DNA of 50,356 nt, from positions 1 to 50,356 of IMG/VR virus record IMGVR_UViG_3300027861_000043; one strand, written 5' to 3'. The DNA comes from a virus. A model generated the notes under the pieces. The model was given only the letters and a program-made list of their open reading frames with translations, was not told the DNA's origin and searched no databases. Each line of letters starts with the position of its first letter. Positions within the stretch are counted from its first letter, which is position 1. Positions 33,274 to 41,153 of this stretch are shown here, piece by piece. The position numbers and the translations under genes are program-made.

Positions 33274-35292
33274 TTAGTTTAGTAAAAGTGGGTCAACGAG
33301 TTTCTTAGTCTCCCCAATATAATAATCATAGTCAATTGTTGTCACATCAAAATCTTTCATATCAGTGCAGTCAGTAACAAACACATCTTTGTCGATTCCG
33401 ATTTCTCGCGGAGGCATTTCGCTTAACTCTGGAAAAGCAACCGGTTTAAATTTACCTGACTTCGGCTGCTTACCGTGAGTAACGACTTGATATTCTCCGG
33501 TATCTTCGTGCTGATAGTGGTCTCCGGTGTCCCACTTGTCGATTTGAGTTTGAGTATGTGGCATTGTTTTAATTAACTTACCACCATCGACACTCGCATA
33601 GTAGCGGCTAATATTCTGAAGCGGTTGTCTGTTTTCACCTTTCACTAATTCTAGTTTTGATGAGCGCGGTACTTTCGTTCGTAACATGAAATCTAAATAA
33701 TTAACATGGTTCTGGATAAATTTACGAATGCTCTTACCTTCAACTAAAGCAGCCGAAGCAGCCTTGGCTACCACAACAGCACTTTGATTTTTATGCCATG
33801 CTAATTCTCTGGTTTGCGGATTGTCAATCGACAACTCATAAGCATACGCGCCGATACGTTTGACATATCCATCGGTTGTAACTGCCAGATAAGAATTAAC
33901 ATCTCGAATAGCCATCATTGAATATTCAGCTTCCTCAAGTTCGAGACTGGTTATTTCTTCCCACCACTTCCACAGAGAGTTAGCGTGTTCTCGATATTCC
34001 TTTGGACACAGGAAAGTTAAACCATCTGTGTTAATCTGAACCATCTTCAGGTCTGGTATTTTCATTAAGTGTTCAGCGAGCATACAAAGTAAAAGCTGAC
34101 CGTTGATAGTTATGCTCATCGTGAATTTCTGGTCTAAGAAACAGCTAAATAAATTTGATGAGTTACCGAAAACAGAATTCAATGCTAGCTTGAGCATTGA
34201 ATTTTCAGCAGTCTTTTTCGCATAACTCTTACGTTGATTGTAAACGTCTTGATAGATGTCGCAGAAACGCTCTGTTAGGTGTTCTGGATAGAATCGGCTA
34301 CCAATAGCAAGGTTAGGGTAGTAGCTCGCTACGTCCCAATCTAGGAGGTCGTGAGTATCAGAATTTCGTACTACTTTCTTTTTCAGGCTACCGTGAATTC
34401 CTCCCGCTCCGAAGTCAAATTGAAACCCATCGAGGGTAGCGTGTAAGTCATTAAAGAATCCTTTCAGGGAAAGTAAACCTGTTTTATCGAATTCATTAAT
34501 TACTGATGATTTTAGAAAATTAAGAACCTCTTGAAATTCAGGACGCTCAAATTCAACGTATGGCAGAATGACTTCGGCTATTTTGATTTCTTCTCTGAAG
34601 GTCTGATTTAACTCACCGTTTATTTTCTTAGGGATTCCATGTTTTTCTAATTCCATAATAAAATATTCTGAACCAATCTTAGAATCACTGAAGTTCGTGA
34701 AATTCCTACGATGTTTTGCTGATAGCTTATCTCTGAAATCAATCATTGGTTGCGTATAACCTCTGAATTTTTCAGTCTCCCTTGTGTCATGACCGTTGTA
34801 CGCTAATATCTCTCTTGATTGCTCATAAGTTAATGGCTTTAACGGGTCATAGGGTAAGTCTTTGATTGTCGGTGAGCGCATATTAAATTCAATCATTTTC
34901 AATGAGGTCATTTTTGCTCGATTATCGAAATGGTGAATTTTAAATAAATCAACCTGCGGAATATGATGTTTGTTCTCATAGATTACATGAGGATTAAACT
35001 GGTGAATTTTCCCGTCAGCAAAATAAGCCTGTGATTTTTTATAAAGTGATTGATAAGATGCTACGCCTAATGAATCAATAAAATGATGTAATAACATATA
35101 ATCGTAAGCAGCATTATTAAACCCCACCATACGATGTTTGAATGTTTTCAAACCCATTAAGAAATCCATGAATTTCTTTCGGTCATCGTGCCATTCTGAT
35201 ATTTCAAATATGAAAGACCTCCTGTTATCCAGAACGGCATAACAGGAAAAGAAATTCGGGTAGCACTCTAAATCGTATGAGAAGTCAGCCAT
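33274..35292 (-). CDS. Family B DNA polymerase with proofreading exonuclease
   Basis: A 672-aa protein. Exonuclease motifs: Exo I DLE (D7, E9), Exo II GFNNAAYD (N59-D64), Exo III YNGHD (Y165-D169). A FGAGG motif near 294-298 stands in the YxGG position. Polymerase motifs: A DVASYYPNLAI (320-330), B KLALNSVFGNSSN (368-380), C INTDGLTF (420-427), with TDG instead of the usual DTD. It is compact for family B. It probably copies the phage genome with the primase/helicase at 41839. The Motif C variant makes active-site checking worthwhile, but all other residues look intact. Confidence 0.9.
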   Translation of the reverse strand: MADFSYDLECYPNFFSCYAVLDNRRSFIFEISEWHDDRKKFMDFLMGLKTFKHRMVGFNNAAYDYMLLHHFIDSLGVASYQSLYKKSQAYFADGKIHQFNPHVIYENKHHIPQVDLFKIHHFDNRAKMTSLKMIEFNMRSPTIKDLPYDPLKPLTYEQSREILAYNGHDTRETEKFRGYTQPMIDFRDKLSAKHRRNFTNFSDSKIGSEYFIMELEKHGIPKKINGELNQTFREEIKIAEVILPYVEFERPEFQEVLNFLKSSVINEFDKTGLLSLKGFFNDLHATLDGFQFDFGAGGIHGSLKKKVVRNSDTHDLLDWDVASYYPNLAIGSRFYPEHLTERFCDIYQDVYNQRKSYAKKTAENSMLKLALNSVFGNSSNLFSCFLDQKFTMSITINGQLLLCMLAEHLMKIPDLKMVQINTDGLTFLCPKEYREHANSLWKWWEEITSLELEEAEYSMMAIRDVNSYLAVTTDGYVKRIGAYAYELSIDNPQTRELAWHKNQSAVVVAKAASAALVEGKSIRKFIQNHVNYLDFMLRTKVPRSSKLELVKGENRQPLQNISRYYASVDGGKLIKTMPHTQTQIDKWDTGDHYQHEDTGEYQVVTHGKQPKSGKFKPVAFPELSEMPPREIGIDKDVFVTDCTDMKDFDVTTIDYDYYIGETKKLVDPLLLN

Positions 35293-35296
35293 TAAA

Positions 35297-35737
35297 TTAA
35301 AACTCCTGTAATTTAATGGCTGCTTGAATACTCATGATTGCTTCTTCCCAATCTTGCTTTTGAGATTTAACGCCTCGGTTTCCACCATCAAGTAATTTTT
35401 TTATTGCATGACCGATGGCTTGGTCCTTCACATCGAATGCTTTTAAAGCAGCATATACGTCGATGCAATGTACGGTTTCACCGGATGGTGTATTAACCTC
35501 AATAGTCTTAACCATTCGGTGATAGCGAGATAGTCGTTCTTCAACTTTTGCCGGTTTAATTTCAGGCATAGGTGTATCAGAAGAAGACTTAGGTAATTGA
35601 GATTCATACGGTGGAAAACTCGCTACTGGTTTAGGAGTATGAGGTACTACTTTCGATGGTTCAGCACAAAAAGGACATTCATGATATGTTGACGAATTAT
35701 ATGCTTTCATACAAGTATTACAAATTTTAGTTTTCAT
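35297..35737 (-). CDS. Zinc-ribbon protein of the replication arm
   Basis: A 146-aa protein with an N-terminal rubredoxin-like knuckle (CNTCMKAYN, then CPFC; Cys6, 9, 21 and 24). A Pro/Ser-rich linker (about 30-60) follows. The C-terminal domain of about 80 aa contains SRYHRMVKTIEVNTPSGETVHCIDVYAALKAFDVKDQAIGHAIKKLLDGG. That second half resembles small domains found in other phage replication proteins. It overlaps the helicase gene by 11 nt and is 4 nt from the polymerase, so the three are one unit. Confidence 0.6.
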   Translation of the reverse strand: MKTKICNTCMKAYNSSTYHECPFCAEPSKVVPHTPKPVASFPPYESQLPKSSSDTPMPEIKPAKVEERLSRYHRMVKTIEVNTPSGETVHCIDVYAALKAFDVKDQAIGHAIKKLLDGGNRGVKSQKQDWEEAIMSIQAAIKLQEF

Positions 35738-37394
35738 TTTTTATTTTCTCCAATAAGTTGAGTGATTCTCTTTCTGAGAGTGTTTGAGCCTTTAAAATAT
35801 TAACTTTAAAAGTTCGTTCAAAAAATAGCTGAGTAGTTTTAACGTCCCAATTATTCTTAGTACCTGTGTCATGACACCATTGCTGCATCTGAGTTCTTAA
35901 TTGTGTCTGTGCAAATTGTCTTTTAACGTGGTTATTAACCGCAGAATTCACAACCATGCTTTTCATGTTCGCCTTCATCATATTACTTCGTAAGCGAGCA
36001 GGGTTTAAATCAACCTTATCTCTCTGCTTTAAAATCGTGTCAATAAATTCTACGTTCATTTCAACCAAGTCAGTCTTATCGACAATCAACTGCTTCATCG
36101 CTTCGTTGGTTTCTTCTTTCGTTTCTTCATGAGTACATTCAGGACATACAAATCGTGAGCGAACAGTCGGTGTATAAAATGCAAAACATTCAGGGCATAT
36201 TCTACCGCTCGGTAATTCATTATCGCCTGTTTTCTTTTTGCCTCGCTCCAATGTCCATTCTGGGTCATCATGTGGCGCACCATAAATACAATGACGAGAA
36301 ACATTACCGACTTGATCAATTAAAATGCCGAAATCTTTACCTTCAAACGGACGGAGTAAACGACCGAATTGCTGCTTGAATAAAGAATAGCTTTCAGTTT
36401 TTCGTAACATGATGACGCAACTGACAGCAGGGCAATCATACCCCTCCCCAAAAAGGTCGCAATTTACGAGATTTTTTATTGACCCTAATTTAAATTCAGT
36501 GAGTGCTTTGATTCTTTCCGGTAATGGCGTTTTAGAACTCAAGGCTACTGATGGTATTCCTGCTCGATTAAATTCGTCAGCAACGTGTTCAGCATGAGCA
36601 ATGTTTACAGTGAACGTGATTGTTTGTAGACCGGAAGCTAATCGTAAATATTGTTGAACTGTATCGCCGGTGATATCTGCTCGGTCTGTTCGTTCGGCTA
36701 ATTGCTTCTGATTGAATTCGCCATTCTTTGTGATTCGCAATCCAGACACATCGAGTAATTGTGGAGGTACGAAAATTTTATATGCTGATAAATTTCCGGT
36801 TGTAATTAATTCACCCATCGTCGAGCCGACTATCATCTCATCGAATACGCCATCATAGTCACGACCTAAGCCTTGCTTGTCTGAACGTATCGGGGTGGCG
36901 GTTACTCCTAATCCTATTGCATTCGGAAACGCTGAAACACACTTACCCCATTTATTTTCTTTCAAACAGTGATGTGCTTCATCGAGCATCCAGACTTTTA
37001 TTAGTGGTAATATTTCATCGAGTACACCAGATTCTAGTCGTCGTGTGAACGTATCGACTGACGCGATAGTAACGTGAGAACCTTCATTATGATATGAGTC
37101 ACCATGCTTAATGTGATTCGCATTAGCGGTATCTCTAACGGTATGTTTTGCGGCAATGAATCCGTGATGAACACCCATTAAACATAAGGCATCGGATATC
37201 TGAGAAATTAAAACGTCACGGTGAGCAAAAATAATAACTCGTTCTTTGTTAGCAAGAGCATTTTTTGCAAACTCAGATTTAATAATTGTCTTACCTGCGC
37301 CAGTTGGTTCAACCAATAGAAGATTTGTGTGCTTCTTCCACCCTTGGTAAACTTTGTCAACTGAGGATTGCTGATAATCGCGGAGAGTTATCAC
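35727..37394 (-). CDS. SF2 (DEAH-type) DNA helicase with C-terminal Zn knuckle
   Basis: A 555-aa protein with the full SF2 set: LRDYQQ near the start, Walker A PTGAGKT (30-36), FAHRD (motif Ia), MLDEAHH (136-142, DEAH), GLGVTATP (161-168), a FNRAGIPSVALSSKTP segment and the motif VI QQFGRLLRPFEGKD. A CPECF plus CPECT zinc knuckle lies at about 397-425, and the rest is helical. This resembles UvrB/ResIII-like phage helicases that act in replication initiation or recombination. It starts in a 1-nt overlap with the upstream gene. Confidence 0.9.
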   Translation of the reverse strand: MITLRDYQQSSVDKVYQGWKKHTNLLLVEPTGAGKTIIKSEFAKNALANKERVIIFAHRDVLISQISDALCLMGVHHGFIAAKHTVRDTANANHIKHGDSYHNEGSHVTIASVDTFTRRLESGVLDEILPLIKVWMLDEAHHCLKENKWGKCVSAFPNAIGLGVTATPIRSDKQGLGRDYDGVFDEMIVGSTMGELITTGNLSAYKIFVPPQLLDVSGLRITKNGEFNQKQLAERTDRADITGDTVQQYLRLASGLQTITFTVNIAHAEHVADEFNRAGIPSVALSSKTPLPERIKALTEFKLGSIKNLVNCDLFGEGYDCPAVSCVIMLRKTESYSLFKQQFGRLLRPFEGKDFGILIDQVGNVSRHCIYGAPHDDPEWTLERGKKKTGDNELPSGRICPECFAFYTPTVRSRFVCPECTHEETKEETNEAMKQLIVDKTDLVEMNVEFIDTILKQRDKVDLNPARLRSNMMKANMKSMVVNSAVNNHVKRQFAQTQLRTQMQQWCHDTGTKNNWDVKTTQLFFERTFKVNILKAQTLSERESLNLLEKIKNEN

Positions 37395-37594
37395 TATTTA
37401 CGAACCTCATAATCACCGTCAAGGTTCATTTCGATAATGGTGTCATCAATGCGATATTTAGTGTGAGTGAAAGAACACTCGGTTGCGTGAAATTCTTCAA
37501 TGAGATTCTTACGTTTTTGAATAAGTTTATTCATGCCGTAACGAGATAGTTTATTGATTCGTTTGCAAAATAATTCTGCTTTATTGTTATTCAT
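37394..37594 (-). CDS. Small basic protein before the helicase
   Basis: A 66-aa protein. I choose ATG 37594, with AGGAG 5 nt upstream; an in-frame GTG two codons earlier overlaps that ribosome-binding site. The sequence is helical and basic (KRINKLSRYGMNKLIQKRKNLIEEF), followed by two short strands. It shares one base with the helicase start. No family recognised. Confidence 0.6.
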   Translation of the reverse strand: MNNNKAELFCKRINKLSRYGMNKLIQKRKNLIEEFHATECSFTHTKYRIDDTIIEMNLDGDYEVRK

Positions 37595-37605
37595 TTTCAC
37601 TCCTG

Positions 37606-37809
37606 TTATTTTGTGTTGGTGTATTTTTCACAATTACTCTCGCGCTCTTGCGACGACTCGAAAAAACCGTAAGACCAGTAGTCTTCAAATCCACAGGTCA
37701 AACATTTCGTTTTAGCCTCGCAAGCATGACCGTTAACAGTATCAACCAATTCAACATCGTTAGTCTCACCGCATCGGTTGCAAGACTCTAAAACGTGATA
37801 CTCAATCAT
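37606..37809 (-). CDS. 67-aa Zn-ribbon protein, first gene of the leftward replication arm
   Basis: CNRCG (Cys10, Cys13) and CLTCGFEDYW (Cys36, Cys39) form a typical two-knuckle zinc ribbon. A further Cys lies near the end. The ribosome-binding site is AGGGGTG. It is the first gene after the long structured leader, so any control by that leader acts on this gene and the helicase, polymerase and HTH genes behind it. Confidence 0.6.
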   Translation of the reverse strand: MIEYHVLESCNRCGETNDVELVDTVNGHACEAKTKCLTCGFEDYWSYGFFESSQERESNCEKYTNTK

Positions 37810-37835
37810 TATTCACCCCTGTTATTTTAAGAAGG

Positions 37836-37930
37836 TGTTCAGAGACAGGAGTTGAACCTGTAATCAAAGCCTTAATAGTCACCACAACCTAGATGGAGTC
37901 GAACCATATTTCTCTACCGCAGACTGAACA
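37836..37930 (-). tRNA. Degenerate or atypical tRNA-like fold
   Basis: Read on the minus strand: 7-bp acceptor-like stem (TGTTCAG/CTGAACA). A short D-like arm (TCT-GCGGTAG-AGA, 37911-37923) follows. Next is a 4-bp arm with 7-nt loop TTCGACT (37893-37907) whose anticodon position would read CGA. A variable region of about 30 nt leads to a perfect T-arm (ACAGG-TTCAACT-CCTGT, 37845-37861) with consensus TTCRANY loop. Two extra bases lie between T-stem and acceptor, the D-arm is short, and no CCA is encoded. The long variable region would suit a serine-type tRNA. It may be a decayed tRNA or a tRNA mimic. Confidence 0.3.
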
Positions 37931-37939
37931 TTAATTAGT

Positions 37940-38038
37940 GAGGTGGAGTTAGTAAAAGGCTCAATCATTAGCCGGATTTAAACCGATTCACTAACCTACC
38001 CACAGCAATTTTATATGCTGCGGTTATAACTCCACCTC
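37940..38038 (-). ncRNA. Second cloverleaf-like RNA domain
   Basis: Closed by 12 uninterrupted base pairs, it contains in order: an 8-bp hairpin (CCGCAGCA with TGCTGTGG, one G-T pair), a T-arm-like hairpin with loop TTTAAAT between CGG and CCG, and a 4-bp hairpin GGCT/AGCC. The plan (closing stem plus three arms) parallels the neighbouring tRNA-like domain, but the T-like arm is not next to the closing stem, so it is not a normal tRNA. Confidence 0.4.
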
Positions 38039-38226
38039 TAAGGGAATCACACCCTCTATATTGGTTAATCTTTAAATGCGCCAACTGGCATTATCATCTC
38101 ATCGTCTTGGGAGTGACACCACATCATTATACTGTCCAATATAATGACAGTGTAAACACTGACTCGCTTATCGTTGGAGGGCAGCTAACCCCACCTCGGA
38201 ACTAAGTTCAACCGCCAACGAAATTA

Positions 38227-38254
38227 ATCATACACTAAATAAAAATAATTTCAA
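38227..38254 (-). promoter_or_regulatory. Leftward sigma70-type promoter of the replication arm
   Basis: On the minus strand TTGAAA (38249-38254) and TATGAT (38227-38232) are 16 bp apart. Transcription would start near 38220, exactly where the structured leader begins. It is back to back with the rightward promoter at 38262. Confidence 0.55.
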
Positions 38255-38261
38255 ATATTAT

Positions 38262-38289
38262 TTTACATTCTTTGAAAATCATGTATGAT
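38262..38289 (+). promoter_or_regulatory. Rightward sigma70-type promoter of the replication/recombination operon
   Basis: TTTACA (38262-38267) and TATGAT (38284-38289) with a 16-bp spacer, 49 bp before the ATG at 38339. The same -10 hexamer is used by the leftward promoter, and the two -35 elements are only 7 bp apart, so one regulator could control both arms. Confidence 0.55.
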
Positions 38290-38338
38290 GCACACTCTCA
38301 CAACGAGAAACTAAACAATCCAATATGAGGAAAACATT

Positions 38339-39142
38339 ATGGAATTAGGAATACTAGAACGGATAGAAGCCAAGTTAGATAAATTGCTTGGTGCTGAATC
38401 TGCCCCTGCTGAAGCCGGTCGATGGAAAACCGACAGAGTAGAAGTTGCTGCCCCAGAATTAACACCCACTGTTGAAGTACAACCAGAATTACCAGTAGAG
38501 GAATCGAAAGGCTCTGGAATGCTCGATGACGGTGGTTATGAGTGGGATGAGCGCATTCATTCATCTAACAAGAAGAAGACTGCTAAGGGTATCTGGACAA
38601 GACGGAGAGGTATAGATGACTCATTGTATAACCAAGTGATTGCGGAGCAGACAATTAACCCACCAGAAGGTTCGGAAGAAGCAGACATTAATGCTCTGGA
38701 TGTTCCAGAAGCACCATCGGTTCCAACACCTCCTGCTCCACCTTCACCATCGGTTCCAACACCTCCTGCGGTAAAACCTGAAGACGAACTTAAGAAAAAA
38801 GTTATGGCTTCAATTGCAAACTTAACAACGCGCTTTGGTGTAGATTTTGACAAGGTGATTGCTCAACTTCCTGACAACGTAAAAAGCTTTGATGCACTTG
38901 ACTCAAGTAAGTATCAAGAAGTGAGTGTTGCAATGGAAGCTTGGGAAGGATGGTTAGATTTGTGTCAAGATGAAAATGTGACTATTCAAACAATCGGTGG
39001 TCAAGCAGGTATTGACGGAATGATTAGTATTTATAATCACTACAATAACTCAACGAACTTCAACCAGATTGACCCTTCTGAATTAAACAATGTTCATGAT
39101 TGTTTAATGGATTATCGTAAGAAGTGGGAAGCGGTTAAGTAA
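38339..39142 (+). CDS. WDERIH-motif early protein carrying a terminase-derived peptide
   Basis: A 267-aa protein in four parts. Residues 1-20 form a helix (LGILERIEAKLDKLLG). Residues 24-35 are AEAGRWKTDRVE, identical in protein and DNA to part of the large terminase. Residues about 55-95 contain GGYEWDERIHSSNKKKTAKG and a Trp-Thr-Arg-Arg-Arg stretch, a motif known from many phage proteins near recombination genes. A Pro-rich VPTPPAP linker (about 125-150) leads to a C-terminal helical domain (about 155-267). GAGG lies 8 nt before the ATG. It is first in an operon with nuclease, SSB and primase. Function not known. Confidence 0.65.
   Translation: MELGILERIEAKLDKLLGAESAPAEAGRWKTDRVEVAAPELTPTVEVQPELPVEESKGSGMLDDGGYEWDERIHSSNKKKTAKGIWTRRRGIDDSLYNQVIAEQTINPPEGSEEADINALDVPEAPSVPTPPAPPSPSVPTPPAVKPEDELKKKVMASIANLTTRFGVDFDKVIAQLPDNVKSFDALDSSKYQEVSVAMEAWEGWLDLCQDENVTIQTIGGQAGIDGMISIYNHYNNSTNFNQIDPSELNNVHDCLMDYRKKWEAVK
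38406..38444 (+). repeat. 39-nt exact repeat, copy 2 (in early gene)
   Basis: Identical to 1025-1063 in terL, in the same frame; the next base differs and four more then match. The flanks of the two copies are unrelated. In this gene the peptide lies between an N-terminal helix and the WDERIH motif, where it has no family reason to be, so it looks like the acquired copy. Confidence 0.97.
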
Positions 39143-39143
39143 G

Positions 39144-40277
39144 ATGGCTGAAATAGTTCACAGTCGATTCGGCGCATCTGGTTTCAGCAGAATTATTGCC
39201 TGTAATGGTGTGATTCGACAAACCAGACATTGCGTCAATGAATCAAACCCTGCTGCTGAACTTGGTACTGCTGCTCATGAAGCCGGTGAATTTGCATTGC
39301 GAATGGGTGTGAATGCTTTTGACTTATTAGATATTGAATTTAACGGTCATACCGTGGATGCTGCGATGGCTGAAGCGGTTCAACTCTATGTTGCTTTTAT
39401 TAGAAATATAGCGTTGGTAAATAATGTTAAACCAATGCTTGAAGTTAAAGTAATCATGCTATCAGTGCGTGAAGATGTTTTCGGTACTGCTGATTGCATT
39501 TTCATCATCGGTGACACCCTTCACGTGTATGATTACAAACATGGTTATGGAATTGTCGAAGTTAAAAATAATTCTCAAGCAACTTTTTATGGTGTTGCTG
39601 CTCTTGATACTTTTCAATTGTGGGACACTATTAAAACTGTTCGTACAGGAATTATTCAACCTCGCGCTGACCATGTTGACGGGTCCATTCGTCTTCATGA
39701 TTATACAATCGAAGAAATGAAGCAGCACCAGATTGTATTTAAAAATACAGTTGAAGCAGCATCAAATCCTAATGCACCACTTAACGCAGGAGAGCATTGT
39801 TTGTATTGTATGGCTTCCGGTTTTTGTAGACCTCGCATTGAAAGAACTATGAGTTTAGCGTATGGTGAAAAACCAGTTGAAACGCTGAATGAAAATGAAA
39901 TCATTGCAATGTTTAAAGAAGTACCGGCATTAAAAAGAAACATCGCTAGAATTGAAGAACGAGCATTAAGTCTTGCTCGTGACGGAAAGGAAATCGAGGA
40001 TTTCAAATTAGTGAGAGCTATCAAGCGAGCAAGTTGTTCTGATGAAAAACTATTTATTGAAGCGGCGAAAAAAAGCGGCATTGATAAATCCAAACTTTAT
40101 AATCTGAAATTAAAATCGATGACGGATTGTAAAAAAATTGTTGATAAGAAAGTCGTTGATGAATATTTCGTCAAACCGCCCGCGTCAACTACTTTAGTAA
40201 AAATGACTGACAAACGTGCTGCGGTATCTACCCGTCCATCGGCTGTCGGTAAATTCAAAAATGTAACGGAGAAATAA
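39144..40277 (+). CDS. DUF2800-type PD-(D/E)XK nuclease with Fe-S cysteines
   Basis: A 377-aa protein. GTAAHEAGE (His45), DVFGTAD (Asp117), HVYDYKHG (Asp130, Lys132) and Gln145 make the Cas4/AddB/lambda-exonuclease nuclease signature. Cys20 together with Cys219, Cys222 and Cys228 (HCLYCMASGFC) fits the iron-sulphur cluster of that group. DUF2800 genes usually precede a DUF2815 SSB gene in phage replication modules, as here (3 nt between them). A role in end processing for recombination is family-based inference. Confidence 0.82.
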   Translation: MAEIVHSRFGASGFSRIIACNGVIRQTRHCVNESNPAAELGTAAHEAGEFALRMGVNAFDLLDIEFNGHTVDAAMAEAVQLYVAFIRNIALVNNVKPMLEVKVIMLSVREDVFGTADCIFIIGDTLHVYDYKHGYGIVEVKNNSQATFYGVAALDTFQLWDTIKTVRTGIIQPRADHVDGSIRLHDYTIEEMKQHQIVFKNTVEAASNPNAPLNAGEHCLYCMASGFCRPRIERTMSLAYGEKPVETLNENEIIAMFKEVPALKRNIARIEERALSLARDGKEIEDFKLVRAIKRASCSDEKLFIEAAKKSGIDKSKLYNLKLKSMTDCKKIVDKKVVDEYFVKPPASTTLVKMTDKRAAVSTRPSAVGKFKNVTEK

Positions 40278-40280
40278 AAA

Positions 40281-41153
40281 ATGGCTAATGAAATTGTATT
40301 TACAGATGTGTTCAGATTGTCATACCCTCATTTAGAAAAACCTCAAGAGCCGCAAAATGCAGGTGAGGCCGCTAAATATGGTATTGCAATGATGTTCCCG
40401 CAGTCAGGTGTTTTACCTGTCAACAATCAACCAAGTACTACTGATTCAATATTCGCTGCTCTCGACAAATGCTGCATGGAGCAATGGAATATTAATTTTG
40501 CTCAGGCATCGGCTGAAGGTATGGGCGTTCAATTCCCACCGAAACGAAAAGACGGTAATACTGTTTTTGAAAAAGACGCGCAAGGTAATCCTATCGCCGG
40601 TCAGGTTAGTCCTAACTCTGCGAATATGTGGATTCTAACAGCGAAGAATATTGACCCAGTTGGTTGCTGTGACCCAACTGGTACAATTGATATCGCACCG
40701 AAAGATGTACTCGCCGGTTATTGGTGTTCAGCAGAATTAGAATGTGCTGCTTATGACAGTAAGAACGGTCGAGTTATTTCTATTAAAGTGTTGAATGTTC
40801 AACTGTGTTATAAAGATGAGGTGTTCGGCAACAAACGTGTAGCGACTCCTGCTTCGGCTTCATTCGCTAATCGTGCAATTGCTGATTCAAATATTGCACA
40901 AGGTTCTATTCAGCGAGTGGTTCCGAATCAAGTAACACCATCGGCTCCGTCAGTGCCGACACCTCCTGCTCCTACAGTGCCGACACCTCCTGCTCCTACA
41001 GTGCCGACACCTCCTGCTCCTACACCAACCACTCCGGTAATCATGAATGAAGGTCAGCCGACCTATGAAGCAATGATTGCTAATGGATGGACAGATGAGC
41101 AAATCATTACAGCAGGTTACGGTAAAGCTAACTACATGGACCCTGCGGGATGA
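40281..41153 (+). CDS. DUF2815-type single-stranded-DNA-binding protein with repeat linker
   Basis: A 290-aa protein. Residues about 1-205 match the DUF2815 SSB-like fold (FTDVFRLSYPHLEKPQE at the start, then WILTAKNIDPVGCCDPTG and VLAGYWCSAELECAAYDSKNGRVISIKV). A linker of three VPTPPAPT octads (24-nt DNA repeats, 40951-41022) follows. A short C-terminal module (PTYEAMIANGWTDEQIITAGY) resembles segments seen at the ends of other phage replication proteins. It should coat single strands made by the nuclease and helicase. It overlaps the next gene by 4 nt. Confidence 0.78.
   Translation: MANEIVFTDVFRLSYPHLEKPQEPQNAGEAAKYGIAMMFPQSGVLPVNNQPSTTDSIFAALDKCCMEQWNINFAQASAEGMGVQFPPKRKDGNTVFEKDAQGNPIAGQVSPNSANMWILTAKNIDPVGCCDPTGTIDIAPKDVLAGYWCSAELECAAYDSKNGRVISIKVLNVQLCYKDEVFGNKRVATPASASFANRAIADSNIAQGSIQRVVPNQVTPSAPSVPTPPAPTVPTPPAPTVPTPPAPTPTTPVIMNEGQPTYEAMIANGWTDEQIITAGYGKANYMDPAG
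40951..41022 (+). repeat. 3 x 24-nt tandem repeat in the SSB linker
   Basis: Three identical 24-nt units starting CAGTGCCGACACC encode the Pro-rich linker. Identity at the DNA level points to recent slippage or recombination. A similar Pro-rich stretch occurs in the gene at 38339 (about 38714-38770). Confidence 0.9.

Larger units (their letters stand above)
37836..38220 (-). ncRNA. Structured leader RNA with tRNA-like domains
   Basis: No ORF of note occupies this stretch, but nearly all of it folds. In transcript order: CGTTGG/CCAACG (38215-38220 with 38172-38177) closing two inner hairpins; CAGTG/CACTG (38148-38152, 38157-38161); an 8-bp perfect hairpin (38124-38131, 38140-38147); a domain closed by 12 perfect base pairs (37940-37951 with 38027-38038); and a domain closed by TGTTCAG/CTGAACA (37836-37842, 37924-37930). 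The predicted leftward transcript starts within a base or so of the first stem. The RNA could be a regulatory leader or be processed into stable RNAs. Fold calls are by eye. Confidence 0.5.

Noticed and set aside
33274-35292. Protein-primed replication with terminal protein
   Set aside because: No terminal-protein gene, and a terminase with GpA/Nu1 subunits indicates packaging from concatemers; the polymerase motifs alone do not show protein priming.
37394-37600. GTG start at 37600 for the small basic protein
   Set aside because: The GTG overlaps the AGGAG that serves the ATG at 37594.
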